Below are positions 1 through 7,888 of a stretch of DNA of 56,537 nt, piece after piece. Source of the stretch: Methanobacteriota archaeon. GTDB taxonomy: Archaea > Halobacteriota > Methanomicrobia > Methanomicrobiales > Methanomicrobiaceae. Both the position numbers and the translations under genes were made by a program. Positions within the stretch are counted from its first letter, which is position 1. Every line of letters starts with the position of its first letter. The stretch is taken from NCBI GenBank assembly GCA_016841485.1, contig JAENZA010000007.1, positions 1 through 56,537 of the forward strand, in the 5' to 3' direction. A model generated the notes under the pieces. That model did not search any database and had not been told where the DNA came from. It worked only from the letters and a program-made list of their open reading frames with translations.

Positions 1-468
1 CTCGTCGGTGACGGAGACTTTCCCCTGGTCGGCCGCGATAAGCGTGCACTCCACCGCCACCTTGAGACCGATGGCAACGGTCCTTCGCAGGGCTTCTGCA
101 ATGGCATCGGATCGTGAGCCGCCGCCTATCTTAGGGTTTGCAGAGATTGCACGCTCAAGGCCCGAGAGGACATGCGTGCCGGTGACGATCTCGGCACCCT
201 TCCCACGAAGGTCTGCTGCATTCCCTGCATCGAATTCCCATACGCCAGGTTCGCGGAACCCGACAACGTGCGTTACCACGACCAGGTGCAGCCCGGTCCC
301 TTCCATCTCCTCCATGAAGATACGAGCCGTCGCACCGGTCGTGCTGGCGACAACGATGGTTCCTATCCCAAGTTCCCGCGCCCGTTGCACCGCGATCCTT
401 GCCGCGTCACGGGAGTTCTCCTTTCCGGGAGTTTCAAAATAATAGGTCGTCTTTTCCGTGAAGCTCAT
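1..468 (-). CDS. Pyruvate kinase alpha/beta-domain-like protein, C-terminus cut off
   Basis: An ATG at 468 on the reverse strand opens a frame of 156 codons that runs off the left edge. The protein begins MSFTEKTTYYFETPGKEN. It shows the stand-alone pyruvate kinase C-terminal (alpha/beta) domain pattern common in methanogens: GTIVVASTTGATAR at residues 36-49, a GTHVLSGLERAI segment near 97-108 and GGGSRSDAIAEALRR at 115-129. The catalytic barrel of pyruvate kinase is absent, so it is not a glycolytic kinase; the role of these free domains is not known to me. A TATA-like element 25-32 bases upstream suggests a nearly leaderless transcript. It is divergent from the GTPase gene at 601. The family call is by motif memory; completeness cannot be judged. 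Confidence 0.75.
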   Translation of the reverse strand, partial: MSFTEKTTYYFETPGKENSRDAARIAVQRARELGIGTIVVASTTGATARIFMEEMEGTGLHLVVVTHVVGFREPGVWEFDAGNAADLRGKGAEIVTGTHVLSGLERAISANPKIGGGSRSDAIAEALRRTVAIGLKVAVECTLIAADQGKVSVTDE

Positions 469-492
469 GATAACGTTTTTGTGCATCCTCTC

Positions 493-500
493 ATTTATAC
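493..500 (-). promoter_or_regulatory. TATA-box-like element for the gene at 1-468
   Basis: Read on the minus strand this is GTATAAAT, 25-32 bases upstream of the ATG at 468. That is the archaeal TATA position if transcription begins at or just before the start codon. Only the motif and its spacing support it. Confidence 0.45.
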
Positions 501-600
501 TGTCTTACGCAACTGCAGGAGACCCTGCGGATAAGGGAGCCGGCCCGATCCGGTACCTGGCATACCTGAAGCCATTCTGAAATATTCGGAGCATACACAT

Positions 601-1770
601 ATGATGACCATTGCAATTGCAGGAAAACCAAACTGCGGAAAATCCACCTTTTTCTCCGCTGCAACCCTCGCCCATGCGGAGATTGCCAATTACCCGTTCA
701 CGACGATAGACGCAAACCACGGGGTTGCCTACCTCCGGACCGCCTGTCCGTGCCAGGAACTCGGCGTTCCGTGCACCATGTGCAGTGACGGCGTGCGATT
801 CATCGCCGTCGAACTGATCGATGTGGCGGGCCTCGTACCCGAGGCGCATGAAGGAAAGGGACTGGGGAACCAGTTCCTCGACCACCTGAGGGAAGCCGAC
901 GCCATCATCCACATCATCGACGGTTCCGGATCAACCGATGAAGAAGGCAACCCCGTCGATCCGGGATCCCATGACCCGCAAAAGGACATCGGCTTTATCG
1001 AGCGTGAGATGGCGATGTGGATCTATGGCATCCTCGCAAAAAACTGGGCAAAGATGCAGCGGTCGACACAGCAGAAGACCTTCAACATCCTCGATGCGGT
1101 CGCCGAGAACCTCGCGGGGCTCAAGATCACCCACGAACATGTCCGGGACGCCGAGCGCGAGGCGGGCATCGACCTGAAGATCTGCAGCACCGACGAGCTC
1201 ATCGCCTTCTGTGCCATCCTCGTCCGTATGAGCAAGCCGATGGTGGTGGTGGCAAACAAGGTGGACCAGGCCAGCCCCGACCTTCTCAGGGGCCTGAAAG
1301 AGACGGACATCTCCTTTGCCACCGCTGCCGGGGAACTTGCCCTGAGAAAAGCGGCGGAAGGAGGATTCATTACCTACCTCCCCGGCGATCCGATCTTCGC
1401 CGTTGCTGACGGAATCACCCTCTCCGGGGCCCAGAAAAACGGTCTGGATGCAATTGCACGGGTCATGGAGACGATCGGCGGGACCGGCGTGCAGCAGGCA
1501 ATCAACGGTGCCGTCTTCGACCTGCTGGACATGATCGTGGTCTACCCCGTCGAGGATGAGAACAAGTTTTGTGACGGCCAGGGGAGGGTGCTTCCCGACG
1601 CCTTCCTCATGAAGCGCGGGTCAACGCCACACGATATGGCATATCAGGTGCACAGTGACATCGGCGACGGCTTTTTGTATGCGGTGGACGCAAAGACAAA
1701 AATGCGCATAAAAGAGACGCATGAGCTGAAAAACGGCGATGTCATCAAGATTGTGTCGACAAAAAAATGA
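601..1770 (+). CDS. YchF/Obg-related GTPase with TGS domain
   Basis: Cytosolic P-loop GTPase of the Obg/YchF group, translation-associated NTPases found in nearly all archaea. Visible motifs: Walker A GKPNCGKST at residues 8-16, DVAGL at 74-78, NKVD at 219-222, and a TGS-type C-terminus from about residue 310 with the DAFLMKRGSTPHDMAY and KNGDVIKI stretches. NKVD favours GTP rather than the ATP preference of bacterial YchF, whose G4 motif is altered. The length (389) matches the archaeal family. ATG 601 and ATG 604 are adjacent; a GGAG sequence 8-11 bases upstream serves either. It appears monocistronic. The family is firm; the exact cellular role is inferred from homologues. Confidence 0.9.
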   Translation: MMTIAIAGKPNCGKSTFFSAATLAHAEIANYPFTTIDANHGVAYLRTACPCQELGVPCTMCSDGVRFIAVELIDVAGLVPEAHEGKGLGNQFLDHLREADAIIHIIDGSGSTDEEGNPVDPGSHDPQKDIGFIEREMAMWIYGILAKNWAKMQRSTQQKTFNILDAVAENLAGLKITHEHVRDAEREAGIDLKICSTDELIAFCAILVRMSKPMVVVANKVDQASPDLLRGLKETDISFATAAGELALRKAAEGGFITYLPGDPIFAVADGITLSGAQKNGLDAIARVMETIGGTGVQQAINGAVFDLLDMIVVYPVEDENKFCDGQGRVLPDAFLMKRGSTPHDMAYQVHSDIGDGFLYAVDAKTKMRIKETHELKNGDVIKIVSTKK

Positions 1771-1796
1771 TCCTGTCCTCCTGATGGACAGACACA

Positions 1797-1806
1797 AAAT
1801 ATTTAA
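1797..1806 (+). promoter_or_regulatory. TATA-like element for the gene at 1834
   Basis: AAATATTTAA centred about 32 bases before the ATG at 1834. The spacing fits a leaderless transcript and argues against the TTG at 1810 as the start. Confidence 0.45.
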
Positions 1807-1833
1807 CTATTGAATCAATACACATTTTGTACC

Positions 1834-2154
1834 ATGGGTGGAGAGATCTACCAGGCCCAGGTTCTCAGGAATTTCTTCGAGACGATCACCGGGCCTGACC
1901 GTAACCTGACGCGTATCTACATGTGTGTTGTCACGACCGCAAAGTTACGGATGGAGCCGCCCGAGACCCTGTCACACCTTGTCGACCAGATGCGCAAATC
2001 AAAGCAGAAAAAAGAGCTCTCGGTCGATATCATCGATTATATGTGCCAGGCGGCAGTCGATATCGATATGAACTCGGTCATGACGGCATTCGGCGTGCAG
2101 GATGTCGCACAGATGTCTGAAGATATCATCGGGGTCAGCCTCGATTCCCTCTGA
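1834..2154 (+). CDS. Conserved hypothetical small protein
   Basis: A 106-residue protein beginning MGGEIYQAQVLRNFFETI. I do not recognise the family. It is mostly helical and soluble, with no signal peptide, membrane segment or metal motif. An in-frame TTG at 1810 would add eight residues, but ATG 1834 sits about 30 bases after a good TATA element and is preferred. It lies between the GTPase gene on the same strand and a convergent MATE transporter gene. Codon use looks like its neighbours, so it is probably a lineage-specific gene of methanogens. No function can be assigned. Confidence 0.7.
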   Translation: MGGEIYQAQVLRNFFETITGPDRNLTRIYMCVVTTAKLRMEPPETLSHLVDQMRKSKQKKELSVDIIDYMCQAAVDIDMNSVMTAFGVQDVAQMSEDIIGVSLDSL

Positions 2155-2171
2155 TTTTTTGTTTTCTTCTC

Positions 2172-3515
2172 CTAAATTGCCGTCTCTTTCCAGTGACCAC
2201 GCCGGAACATCACATACAGGGCGACGGTCTGCACCAGGAGGCCGATGACCATCGCATACCATACCCCGGCAATTCCTGTACCGGTCAAATCGGGCAGGAC
2301 GACGGCCAGAGGTATCTGGACGAGAAAATACGAGATGATTCCAGCATACATCGGCTTTTTTGTATCCCCCGCCCCGTTGAGGGCAAAGGAGAGGACGATT
2401 GCGGCTGCAAGGAAGAGATAAAACGGGCTGACAACCTGGAAATAGGAAAGGGCAATGGATTCCGACATGCCGCTCGGGTCAAAGAATCCGACCAGGCGGG
2501 CACCGAACAGAAGAAATATCCCCGTGATGCAGACCATAAATCCGCCATAAATGGCCGTTGCCGTCCATACCGCCTTTTCGGAGCGGCCAGGATTTCCAGC
2601 CCCGAGGTTCTGGCCGACCATAACCGCCCCTGCGGTTGCTATCCCGAATCCGGGCATCAGCGCAAGCATCTCAAGGCGGTTGACAATGCCATAGGCCGAG
2701 AGGGCGTAGGTGCCGTACGCGGTGACGATGGCAAACATGATGAGAAAGGTGACACTGCGGATGCCTGACTGGACCATGTTGGGGATCGCCACCTTCAGGA
2801 TGCGGCGTACCAGGGGACGGTCGATGTGCAGGTGCCGGGTAAAGCCCATCTGCCCGTTCAGGGGCCGAAGAAGGGCAATCCCTGTGCCAAGCCCGATGGT
2901 GCGGGTCAGAACCGTTGCCAGCGCTGCACCAGCGACGCCCATGGCCGGGAGCCCGAACCACCCGAAGATGAAGACGGGATTGAGGATGATATTGAGAATG
3001 TTGATGACCGCGATGATGATCAGCGGGGTCGTGGAATCCCCGATACTCTGGAAGAAGGTGGCGATGATCCAGAACTCCACGAGCGCCGCGATCCCCAGCG
3101 AGAGGATGGTCAGATACGCCGACCCCTCAGCCGCGACCACCGCATCCGCACCAAGAAAGAGGAGCATATCCTCCGCCCACAGGACGCCGACAACCGAGAT
3201 CAGAACAGAAAAGAACAGCCCTATGGCAAGCGACTGCACGAGAACGCTTCCCGCTCCATCATAGTCGCCTTTCCCGTAATACCGGGATACAAAGGCCGTC
3301 GTCCCGCCGTTCAGGCCTATGACCACCGTCATCAGCACAAAGATGACGGTGATGGAAAGCGCAACCCCTGCTATGGCCTCGGGACTGAGGCGGCCGACGA
3401 AGAAGAGGTCCGCCACCTCGACAAGACCCTGCAGAATATTGCCTACGATGATCGGCGCTGCAACCGTCATCAGACCACGGGGGATGCTCCCTTCGGTGAG
3501 GTTTGCCTGCTTCAT
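2172..3515 (-). CDS. MATE-family efflux transporter
   Basis: Polytopic membrane protein of 447 residues with about 12 hydrophobic segments in two homologous halves, the usual MATE (MatE, PF01554) size and architecture. Helpful stretches are the N-terminal GLMTVAAPIIVGNILQ, TTAFVSRYYGKGD after the second helix, and MVGQNLGAGNPGRSEKA opening the second half. Members export cationic drugs or metabolites in exchange for Na+ or H+; the substrate cannot be read from sequence. ATG 3515 is preceded by a TATA-like element about 30 bases upstream. It is transcribed alone, convergent with the gene at 1834. Confidence 0.92.
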   Translation of the reverse strand: MKQANLTEGSIPRGLMTVAAPIIVGNILQGLVEVADLFFVGRLSPEAIAGVALSITVIFVLMTVVIGLNGGTTAFVSRYYGKGDYDGAGSVLVQSLAIGLFFSVLISVVGVLWAEDMLLFLGADAVVAAEGSAYLTILSLGIAALVEFWIIATFFQSIGDSTTPLIIIAVINILNIILNPVFIFGWFGLPAMGVAGAALATVLTRTIGLGTGIALLRPLNGQMGFTRHLHIDRPLVRRILKVAIPNMVQSGIRSVTFLIMFAIVTAYGTYALSAYGIVNRLEMLALMPGFGIATAGAVMVGQNLGAGNPGRSEKAVWTATAIYGGFMVCITGIFLLFGARLVGFFDPSGMSESIALSYFQVVSPFYLFLAAAIVLSFALNGAGDTKKPMYAGIISYFLVQIPLAVVLPDLTGTGIAGVWYAMVIGLLVQTVALYVMFRRGHWKETAI

Positions 3516-3542
3516 GGAAGTGACTGTAGGGGTTGCCCCCGG

Positions 3543-3552
3543 AAGATATAGA
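3543..3552 (-). promoter_or_regulatory. TATA-like element for the MATE gene
   Basis: On the minus strand TCTATATCTT lies about 28-37 bases upstream of the ATG at 3515. Motif and spacing only. Confidence 0.4.
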
Positions 3553-3614
3553 ACTATAGTTTACGGATGGGCCGGGGATGCCGGTTTACTATCCCCCGGA
3601 CCGGAACCGTCCCC

Positions 3615-4961
3615 TCACACAGCCTTCGGCTGTGTGGTTGTATGTGCCTCTTTGCTTTCGGAGAAGGGGGCTGGCGCATGAACGATGACGGGGGCATCTT
3701 CGTTGCGGATTGCCGTAAGCATTGCCTGGAGATCGTCAAGGCGGACGGGGGTCTCCGCCTTCAGGGTCTCCATTGTCTCCCGCGCCTCGGAGAGGAGTTT
3801 TTCATCAAGTGCTTTTCGCACCTCAATCACATGAACCGCCTTCTCTGCTTCAGCAATCTGCCTGTTTACCGGCGACGCCGCACGCCTCTCCCTGAGATCC
3901 TGCAGCCGGGCAGAATTCTCCTCCCACCTCCCGCATAGCGCAGTAAGCAGGGCGATGAAATGGTCGGGGTCTGAGAAGAGCTCCTCTTCATCACGGTTCT
4001 TGACGATCCCTTCATGCTTTTTCGTGAGCGCAATCAGTGGGAGATAGAGGGCATGGTACTGCGCAACCGTTTTCCCCAGGTCGATAGCCGCGGGCGTTGT
4101 CAGGGACGCGTGGAACTCCTCGATCGCCGCCGCAGACGCTGCGTCCCCGTCGCTTTCAGCGGCATGCACGGCCTTCCTGAACACGTTTGCGGACCGTGAA
4201 CGGAGCTGTTCGAACTCCCCCGTAACCCCCCGTTCCTTCTCCTCCAGACCTGAGATCTCTGCGGAGAGCGCATCGAAGGCTTTATTCTCGTCCCCGTCCG
4301 TCAACCCGGCAAGGGTCTCCTGCGCCATCTTCAGATCGGCGTTCTCGCGTCCGATGACTCCCACAAGTTCTGTTTCATTCTGCTCCAGCAGGCCAAGTTC
4401 TGCTATCGCCGCTTCGATTACCGATGCCGCAGCACGGGCGGAAGCGATTGCCTCCTCCTCCGTTCTGGCAGGTCCCAGGCGTTTTCCCAGGGCATTGACA
4501 TCTCTGCCGATGATGTCCAGCGATGCCCGGATCTCCTTCATCTCCCTCGGATAGACCGAGGCAATGTAGCGCCCCGGACCCTTCATGTTCTTGGCAGTCC
4601 CGGCGATGATGCCGACGCAGTCGTCGTAGTACTCCCCGGGGACCGTTGAGAGCCGGGTGTCCAGGGTCTTTTCCATCGCCGCAACGAACCGGGGGATGCC
4701 CTGTTCGACGACACGCCGCAGCTTCGGGCTCATCACCTGATCGGTCGGTGGCTGCAGGCTGGCAAGAACGCCCACCTGCGCCTTCAGGATTGCGATGGCA
4801 GCGAGCGCCCGCTCCCGGGATGCAAGGACCATATTATCAAGCCCCTCGTGAATTTCCTGTTCACGGGCATCCAGCCAGGCGGGAACCTCCATCAGACCGA
4901 GCTCAAGGGGGTCGAGGCTCTCCTCTTTTTTGCCGAATATCGATTTCAAAAACCCTGCCAT
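3615..4961 (-). CDS. Hypothetical coiled-coil protein downstream of nadM
   Basis: A 448-residue soluble protein starting MAGFLKSIFGKKEESLDPLEL. I do not recognise a named family. After a short N-terminal segment it is rich in Glu, Lys, Ala and Leu, with long heptad-like stretches at about residues 150-260 and again at 330-420, so extended helices or coiled coils are likely. There is no signal peptide and no nucleotide-binding motif. It starts 20 bases after the nadM stop and is probably the third gene of larB-nadM-this gene. A structural or scaffolding role is plausible from shape only. A perfect hairpin covers its stop codon. Confidence 0.8.
   Translation of the reverse strand: MAGFLKSIFGKKEESLDPLELGLMEVPAWLDAREQEIHEGLDNMVLASRERALAAIAILKAQVGVLASLQPPTDQVMSPKLRRVVEQGIPRFVAAMEKTLDTRLSTVPGEYYDDCVGIIAGTAKNMKGPGRYIASVYPREMKEIRASLDIIGRDVNALGKRLGPARTEEEAIASARAAASVIEAAIAELGLLEQNETELVGVIGRENADLKMAQETLAGLTDGDENKAFDALSAEISGLEEKERGVTGEFEQLRSRSANVFRKAVHAAESDGDAASAAAIEEFHASLTTPAAIDLGKTVAQYHALYLPLIALTKKHEGIVKNRDEEELFSDPDHFIALLTALCGRWEENSARLQDLRERRAASPVNRQIAEAEKAVHVIEVRKALDEKLLSEARETMETLKAETPVRLDDLQAMLTAIRNEDAPVIVHAPAPFSESKEAHTTTQPKAV
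3616..3636 (-). terminator. Perfect 9-bp hairpin across the end of the coiled-coil gene
   Basis: CACACAGCC and GGCTGTGTG pair perfectly around a 3-base loop (GAA on the coding strand). The stem overlaps the last codons and stop of the gene ending at 3615. It may be a transcript-end stabiliser or terminator; there is no long T-run immediately after it. Confidence 0.5.
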
Positions 4962-4981
4962 ACTCGCATCACTCCCTGCAC

Positions 4982-5491
4982 TCAGTCGGTCTTCGTCACC
5001 TGCCGCAGGCGTGCGACGCCGTCGATTTCATCGATGATCTCTGCAACGACCGGGGGGAGCAGCTCTTCCCACCGCTCTCCGGCAAGCATTCTTCGGCGAA
5101 CCTCCGTACCGCTGAGGTTGTGGCGTTCGAACATCTCCGGAGAGATGACGTCGATTCCCTGTTCTTCAAAGAGCCGGACGACCAGGGGGTTGGAGGTGAA
5201 GACGTGTTCGAAGGGAGGTGATATGGACCGCACATGGGCGACCCAGAGGGCATTTCTCTGGATGTCCTCTATGGGGATGACATAATAGGGGCAGCCGAGG
5301 TCTTCGAGGGCACGGGTGATCATCATCACCCGTTCCCCGGCGGTGAAGGGGTTGTTTCCCGTATGGCTGAACTGGGCACTTCCAACGCCTATGACGATCT
5401 CATCGACTTCCTGTGCAATCCGTTCCAGTACCGACTGGTGGCCGTTGTGGTAAGGCTGGAACCGCCCGATATAAAACCCCCTATTTTTCAC
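4982..5491 (-). CDS. nadM: Nicotinamide-nucleotide adenylyltransferase (archaeal type)
   Basis: Transfers AMP from ATP to NMN (and in many archaea to nicotinate mononucleotide), giving NAD or its deamido form. The nucleotidyltransferase signature [10 protein letters not shown] is at residues 9-18 and the C-terminal phosphate-binding motif appears as [10 protein letters not shown], the archaeal ISxTxxR variant. The length of 169 matches archaeal NadM. I chose GTG 5491, which puts [13 protein letters not shown] at the N-terminus as in homologues; longer readings only add a Pro/Arg-rich shadow from the upstream gene. The start overlaps the end of larB by 11 bases, implying translational coupling with an enzyme that consumes nicotinate adenine dinucleotide. 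Confidence 0.92.
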   Translation of the reverse strand: MKNRGFYIGRFQPYHNGHQSVLERIAQEVDEIVIGVGSAQFSHTGNNPFTAGERVMMITRALEDLGCPYYVIPIEDIQRNALWVAHVRSISPPFEHVFTSNPLVVRLFEEQGIDVISPEMFERHNLSGTEVRRRMLAGERWEELLPPVVAEIIDEIDGVARLRQVTKTD

Positions 5492-6263
5492 GCTGTCCTG
5501 CCCCCCGTGCCACCTGTGCGGCAAAGGCACCCGCGGTAAACCCCGCATCGATATTCACGACGGCGATGACGGCACATGACTGGAGCATGCTCGCCAGTGC
5601 CGCCTCACCCCCTCCCATGAATCCGTACCCCGTGCTGACGGGAACACCAATGACTGGTTTGTCCACCAGGCCCGCCACCACAGTCGGGAGCGTCCCTTCC
5701 CGGCCGGCAACAACGATATAGACATCGGCATCCTGCACCTTTCCCAGTGCAGGGAAGAGGCGGTGGATACCCGCGGCCCCTACATCATGGATAATGTGGA
5801 CGGTACATCCCATCTCCTCTGCTATGACGCGGGCTTCTTCGGCAACGGCGATATCGGAGGTTCCTGCGGTGAGTATTCCCACAACCCCGTAGTTCTTTTC
5901 GGGTGCAGGGACCCTTGACGCAATGGCAATACGTGCATTCCTGTTTTCTTCCACCCTGTACCCGTTGTCGGCTCCGGCCTTCCGGAGGGCGTCGTACCTC
6001 TCCTCGGTAAGACGGGTTATTATGCAGCGCCCGCTCTTTTCAACAACCCTGTTCACAATGTCTATCAGGTGCCCGACAGCCTTTCCCTCGGAGAGGACTG
6101 CTTCAGGCATCCCACACCGAATGTGCCTGCCGGCATCATAATGAGCAATACCCCCGATCTCCTCGATCTCCAGCCCATGGATTGCCATCTCGGCATCCCT
6201 GAGCGAAATTTCCCCTGATTGAAATGATTTGAGAATGTCGGAGAGCGTGGAGTGGGGGTTCAT
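5481..6263 (-). CDS. larB: LarB, pyridinium-3,5-biscarboxylate mononucleotide synthase
   Basis: LarB carboxylates and hydrolyses nicotinate adenine dinucleotide in the first step of nickel-pincer nucleotide cofactor synthesis. The 260-residue protein has the family's N-terminal helical part ([13 protein letters not shown]) and a PurE-like C-terminal domain with the phosphate loop GILTAGTSD and a glycine-rich [12 protein letters not shown] segment. Formerly annotated as NCAIR-mutase-like, but true PurE is shorter and lacks the N-terminal part. The ATG at 6263 has a TATA-like box 28-37 bases upstream. It heads an operon with nadM; a LarE-type partner lies at 39030 in the same window. LarC is not present here. 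Confidence 0.9.
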   Translation of the reverse strand: MNPHSTLSDILKSFQSGEISLRDAEMAIHGLEIEEIGGIAHYDAGRHIRCGMPEAVLSEGKAVGHLIDIVNRVVEKSGRCIITRLTEERYDALRKAGADNGYRVEENRNARIAIASRVPAPEKNYGVVGILTAGTSDIAVAEEARVIAEEMGCTVHIIHDVGAAGIHRLFPALGKVQDADVYIVVAGREGTLPTVVAGLVDKPVIGVPVSTGYGFMGGGEAALASMLQSCAVIAVVNIDAGFTAGAFAAQVARGAGQREK

Positions 6264-6289
6264 GGCTGATAATAATCATATTGGTCTAC

Positions 6290-6300
6290 GATAAATAATT
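6290..6300 (-). promoter_or_regulatory. TATA-like element for the larB-nadM operon
   Basis: On the minus strand AATTATTTAT lies 28-37 bases upstream of the larB ATG. The divergent gene at 6311 starts 11 bases away on the other side, too close to use this element in the usual geometry. Confidence 0.45.
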
Positions 6301-6310
6301 ACGTATTGCC

Positions 6311-6631
6311 ATGGCGTCCACCTATTTACTCTATGTCGCAGTCTTCGGAACACTGGTGATAGCCTACCTATGGCTCAGGGATGCCAGAATATTTTACCGG
6401 ACCGGACTGCCCGGGTACCGCAAGGCGGCCTATATGGGGGTTCTCTATACCGCTCTCGGGCTGCTGGGAATATATTTTGCCCTCGCGCAGGCGGAGTTTC
6501 TCGGACTTGGCATCATTCTCCTTGCCCTCTATATCCAGGGGCGGGTGAAACGCGAGAAGGTGTTCGGAAAGGATACCACCACGGCCGACAGACTGCTGGG
6601 AACAGCACGAGCACACCAGAAGAAGGACTAA
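6311..6631 (+). CDS. Small integral membrane protein upstream of hisS
   Basis: A 106-residue protein of unrecognised family. Three hydrophobic segments are visible: about residues 3-22, 38-58 and 62-80. A basic cytoplasmic-looking tail follows (GRVKREKVFGKD, ending HQKKD). No enzyme motif is seen. It is 27 bases upstream of hisS on the same strand, so it is probably co-transcribed with hisS and the topoisomerase VI genes; that proximity does not reveal a function. The ATG at 6311 starts directly at the first hydrophobic segment. Confidence 0.75.
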   Translation: MASTYLLYVAVFGTLVIAYLWLRDARIFYRTGLPGYRKAAYMGVLYTALGLLGIYFALAQAEFLGLGIILLALYIQGRVKREKVFGKDTTTADRLLGTARAHQKKD

Positions 6632-6658
6632 AGAGCATACACAGGGAGCATACGACAG

Positions 6659-7888
6659 ATGTTACAAAAACCCAGAGGGACACGCGATTTTTTACCGGAT
6701 GAGATGGAATTTCGGCGGCAGAAAGAGGCCATCATGCGACGGGCCGCCCGACACTGGGGATACCGGGAGATCTGCACCCCCACATTCGAACACCAGGAAC
6801 TCTACACCCTCCGGTCGGGGCCGGGAATCGTAAAGGAGATGTATACCTTCCAGGACAAGGGAGGACGCGAGCTTGCGCTGCGGCCCGAGGGGACGGCGGC
6901 GGTGCTACGGATGTTCGTCAATGAAGCAAAGGTCCTCTCCCGGCCGATCCGCTGGTGCTACCTCAGTGACTGCTACCGCTACGAACGCCCGCAGAAGGGA
7001 AGATACCGCCAGTTCTGGCAGTTCGGCGCGGAGCTCATCGGCGCGGACACGCCCGAGGGTGACGCCGAGGTCATCCTCCTTGCCGATGACATCCTGCGCT
7101 CTGCAGGCGTCACCTACGACCTGCATATAGGTCACCTCGCACCGATGCGGCATATCCTGAGGGACCTTGAGGAGGAGCTGCGCCGCGAGGTGATGGCCCT
7201 TCTGGACAAGAAGAACTACGAAGGCCTGGCGGCGGCCTTGGAGGAATGCGGCAGGGCTGATCTCGAAGAGCCGCTTACGGCGCTTCTTGAGGCACGGACA
7301 CCGGCGGAGGCCTTTGCCATCTGCGGGGATGTCCCGGAAAAAGAGCGCATCGAGCGGATGGTTGCCATCCTTGACTCGCAAGACCTTTCTTATACCCTTA
7401 ACTTCGGCATTGTCCGCGGCCTCGATTACTATACGGGGATGGTCTTTGAGGGATTTGCCGAGAACCTCGGGGCGGAGAACCAGATCATCGGCGGCGGCGC
7501 CTACCGCCTGGCAAAGCTCTTCGGCGGCGAGGACGTCGGGTCCTGCGGATTCGGCATCGGGTTTGACCGGGTGCTGGTCGCCCTCGGGGACGTCCCCCCC
7601 GCAGACGATACCGTTGTGGCCATCATCCATACGCCCGAATCCCGCGGCTATGCCTTCTCGGTGGCTCGCGCCTTTCGCAAAGGGGGTATCCGGACCGAAC
7701 TCAACCTCCTGGACCGCGGCTTCGGCGGCCAGATGAAACACGCCGGCAAGACGGCCGGGTATGCCGTGGTGGCAGGGGTCCGTGAGGCCGAGTCGGGGAC
7801 CGTGACCCTCAAGTCACTTGCGACCGGCGCCCAGAAGGAATGCACCCAAGAAGATGCCGTGGACGGGGTGAAGACAGGTTGGCACTAG
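6659..7888 (+). CDS. hisS: Histidyl-tRNA synthetase
   Basis: Class II aminoacyl-tRNA synthetase that charges tRNA-His. Visible features: N-terminal KPRGTRDFLPDE (typical HisRS opening), motif 2 region CYRYERPQKGRYRQFWQFG, the histidine-specific LDYYTGMVFEGF segment, motif 3 GFGIGFDRVLVAL, and a C-terminal anticodon-binding domain from about residue 320. The length of 409 is normal. The gene's 3' end overlaps the start of top6B by about 10 bases, so hisS, top6B and top6A are read as one operon. The small membrane-protein gene may precede it in the same transcript. Confidence 0.96.
   Translation: MLQKPRGTRDFLPDEMEFRRQKEAIMRRAARHWGYREICTPTFEHQELYTLRSGPGIVKEMYTFQDKGGRELALRPEGTAAVLRMFVNEAKVLSRPIRWCYLSDCYRYERPQKGRYRQFWQFGAELIGADTPEGDAEVILLADDILRSAGVTYDLHIGHLAPMRHILRDLEEELRREVMALLDKKNYEGLAAALEECGRADLEEPLTALLEARTPAEAFAICGDVPEKERIERMVAILDSQDLSYTLNFGIVRGLDYYTGMVFEGFAENLGAENQIIGGGAYRLAKLFGGEDVGSCGFGIGFDRVLVALGDVPPADDTVVAIIHTPESRGYAFSVARAFRKGGIRTELNLLDRGFGGQMKHAGKTAGYAVVAGVREAESGTVTLKSLATGAQKECTQEDAVDGVKTGWH

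Noticed and set aside
2193-2768. Plus-strand frame of 191 codons opposite the MATE gene
   Set aside because: Charged low-complexity complement of hydrophobic helices; no conserved feature.
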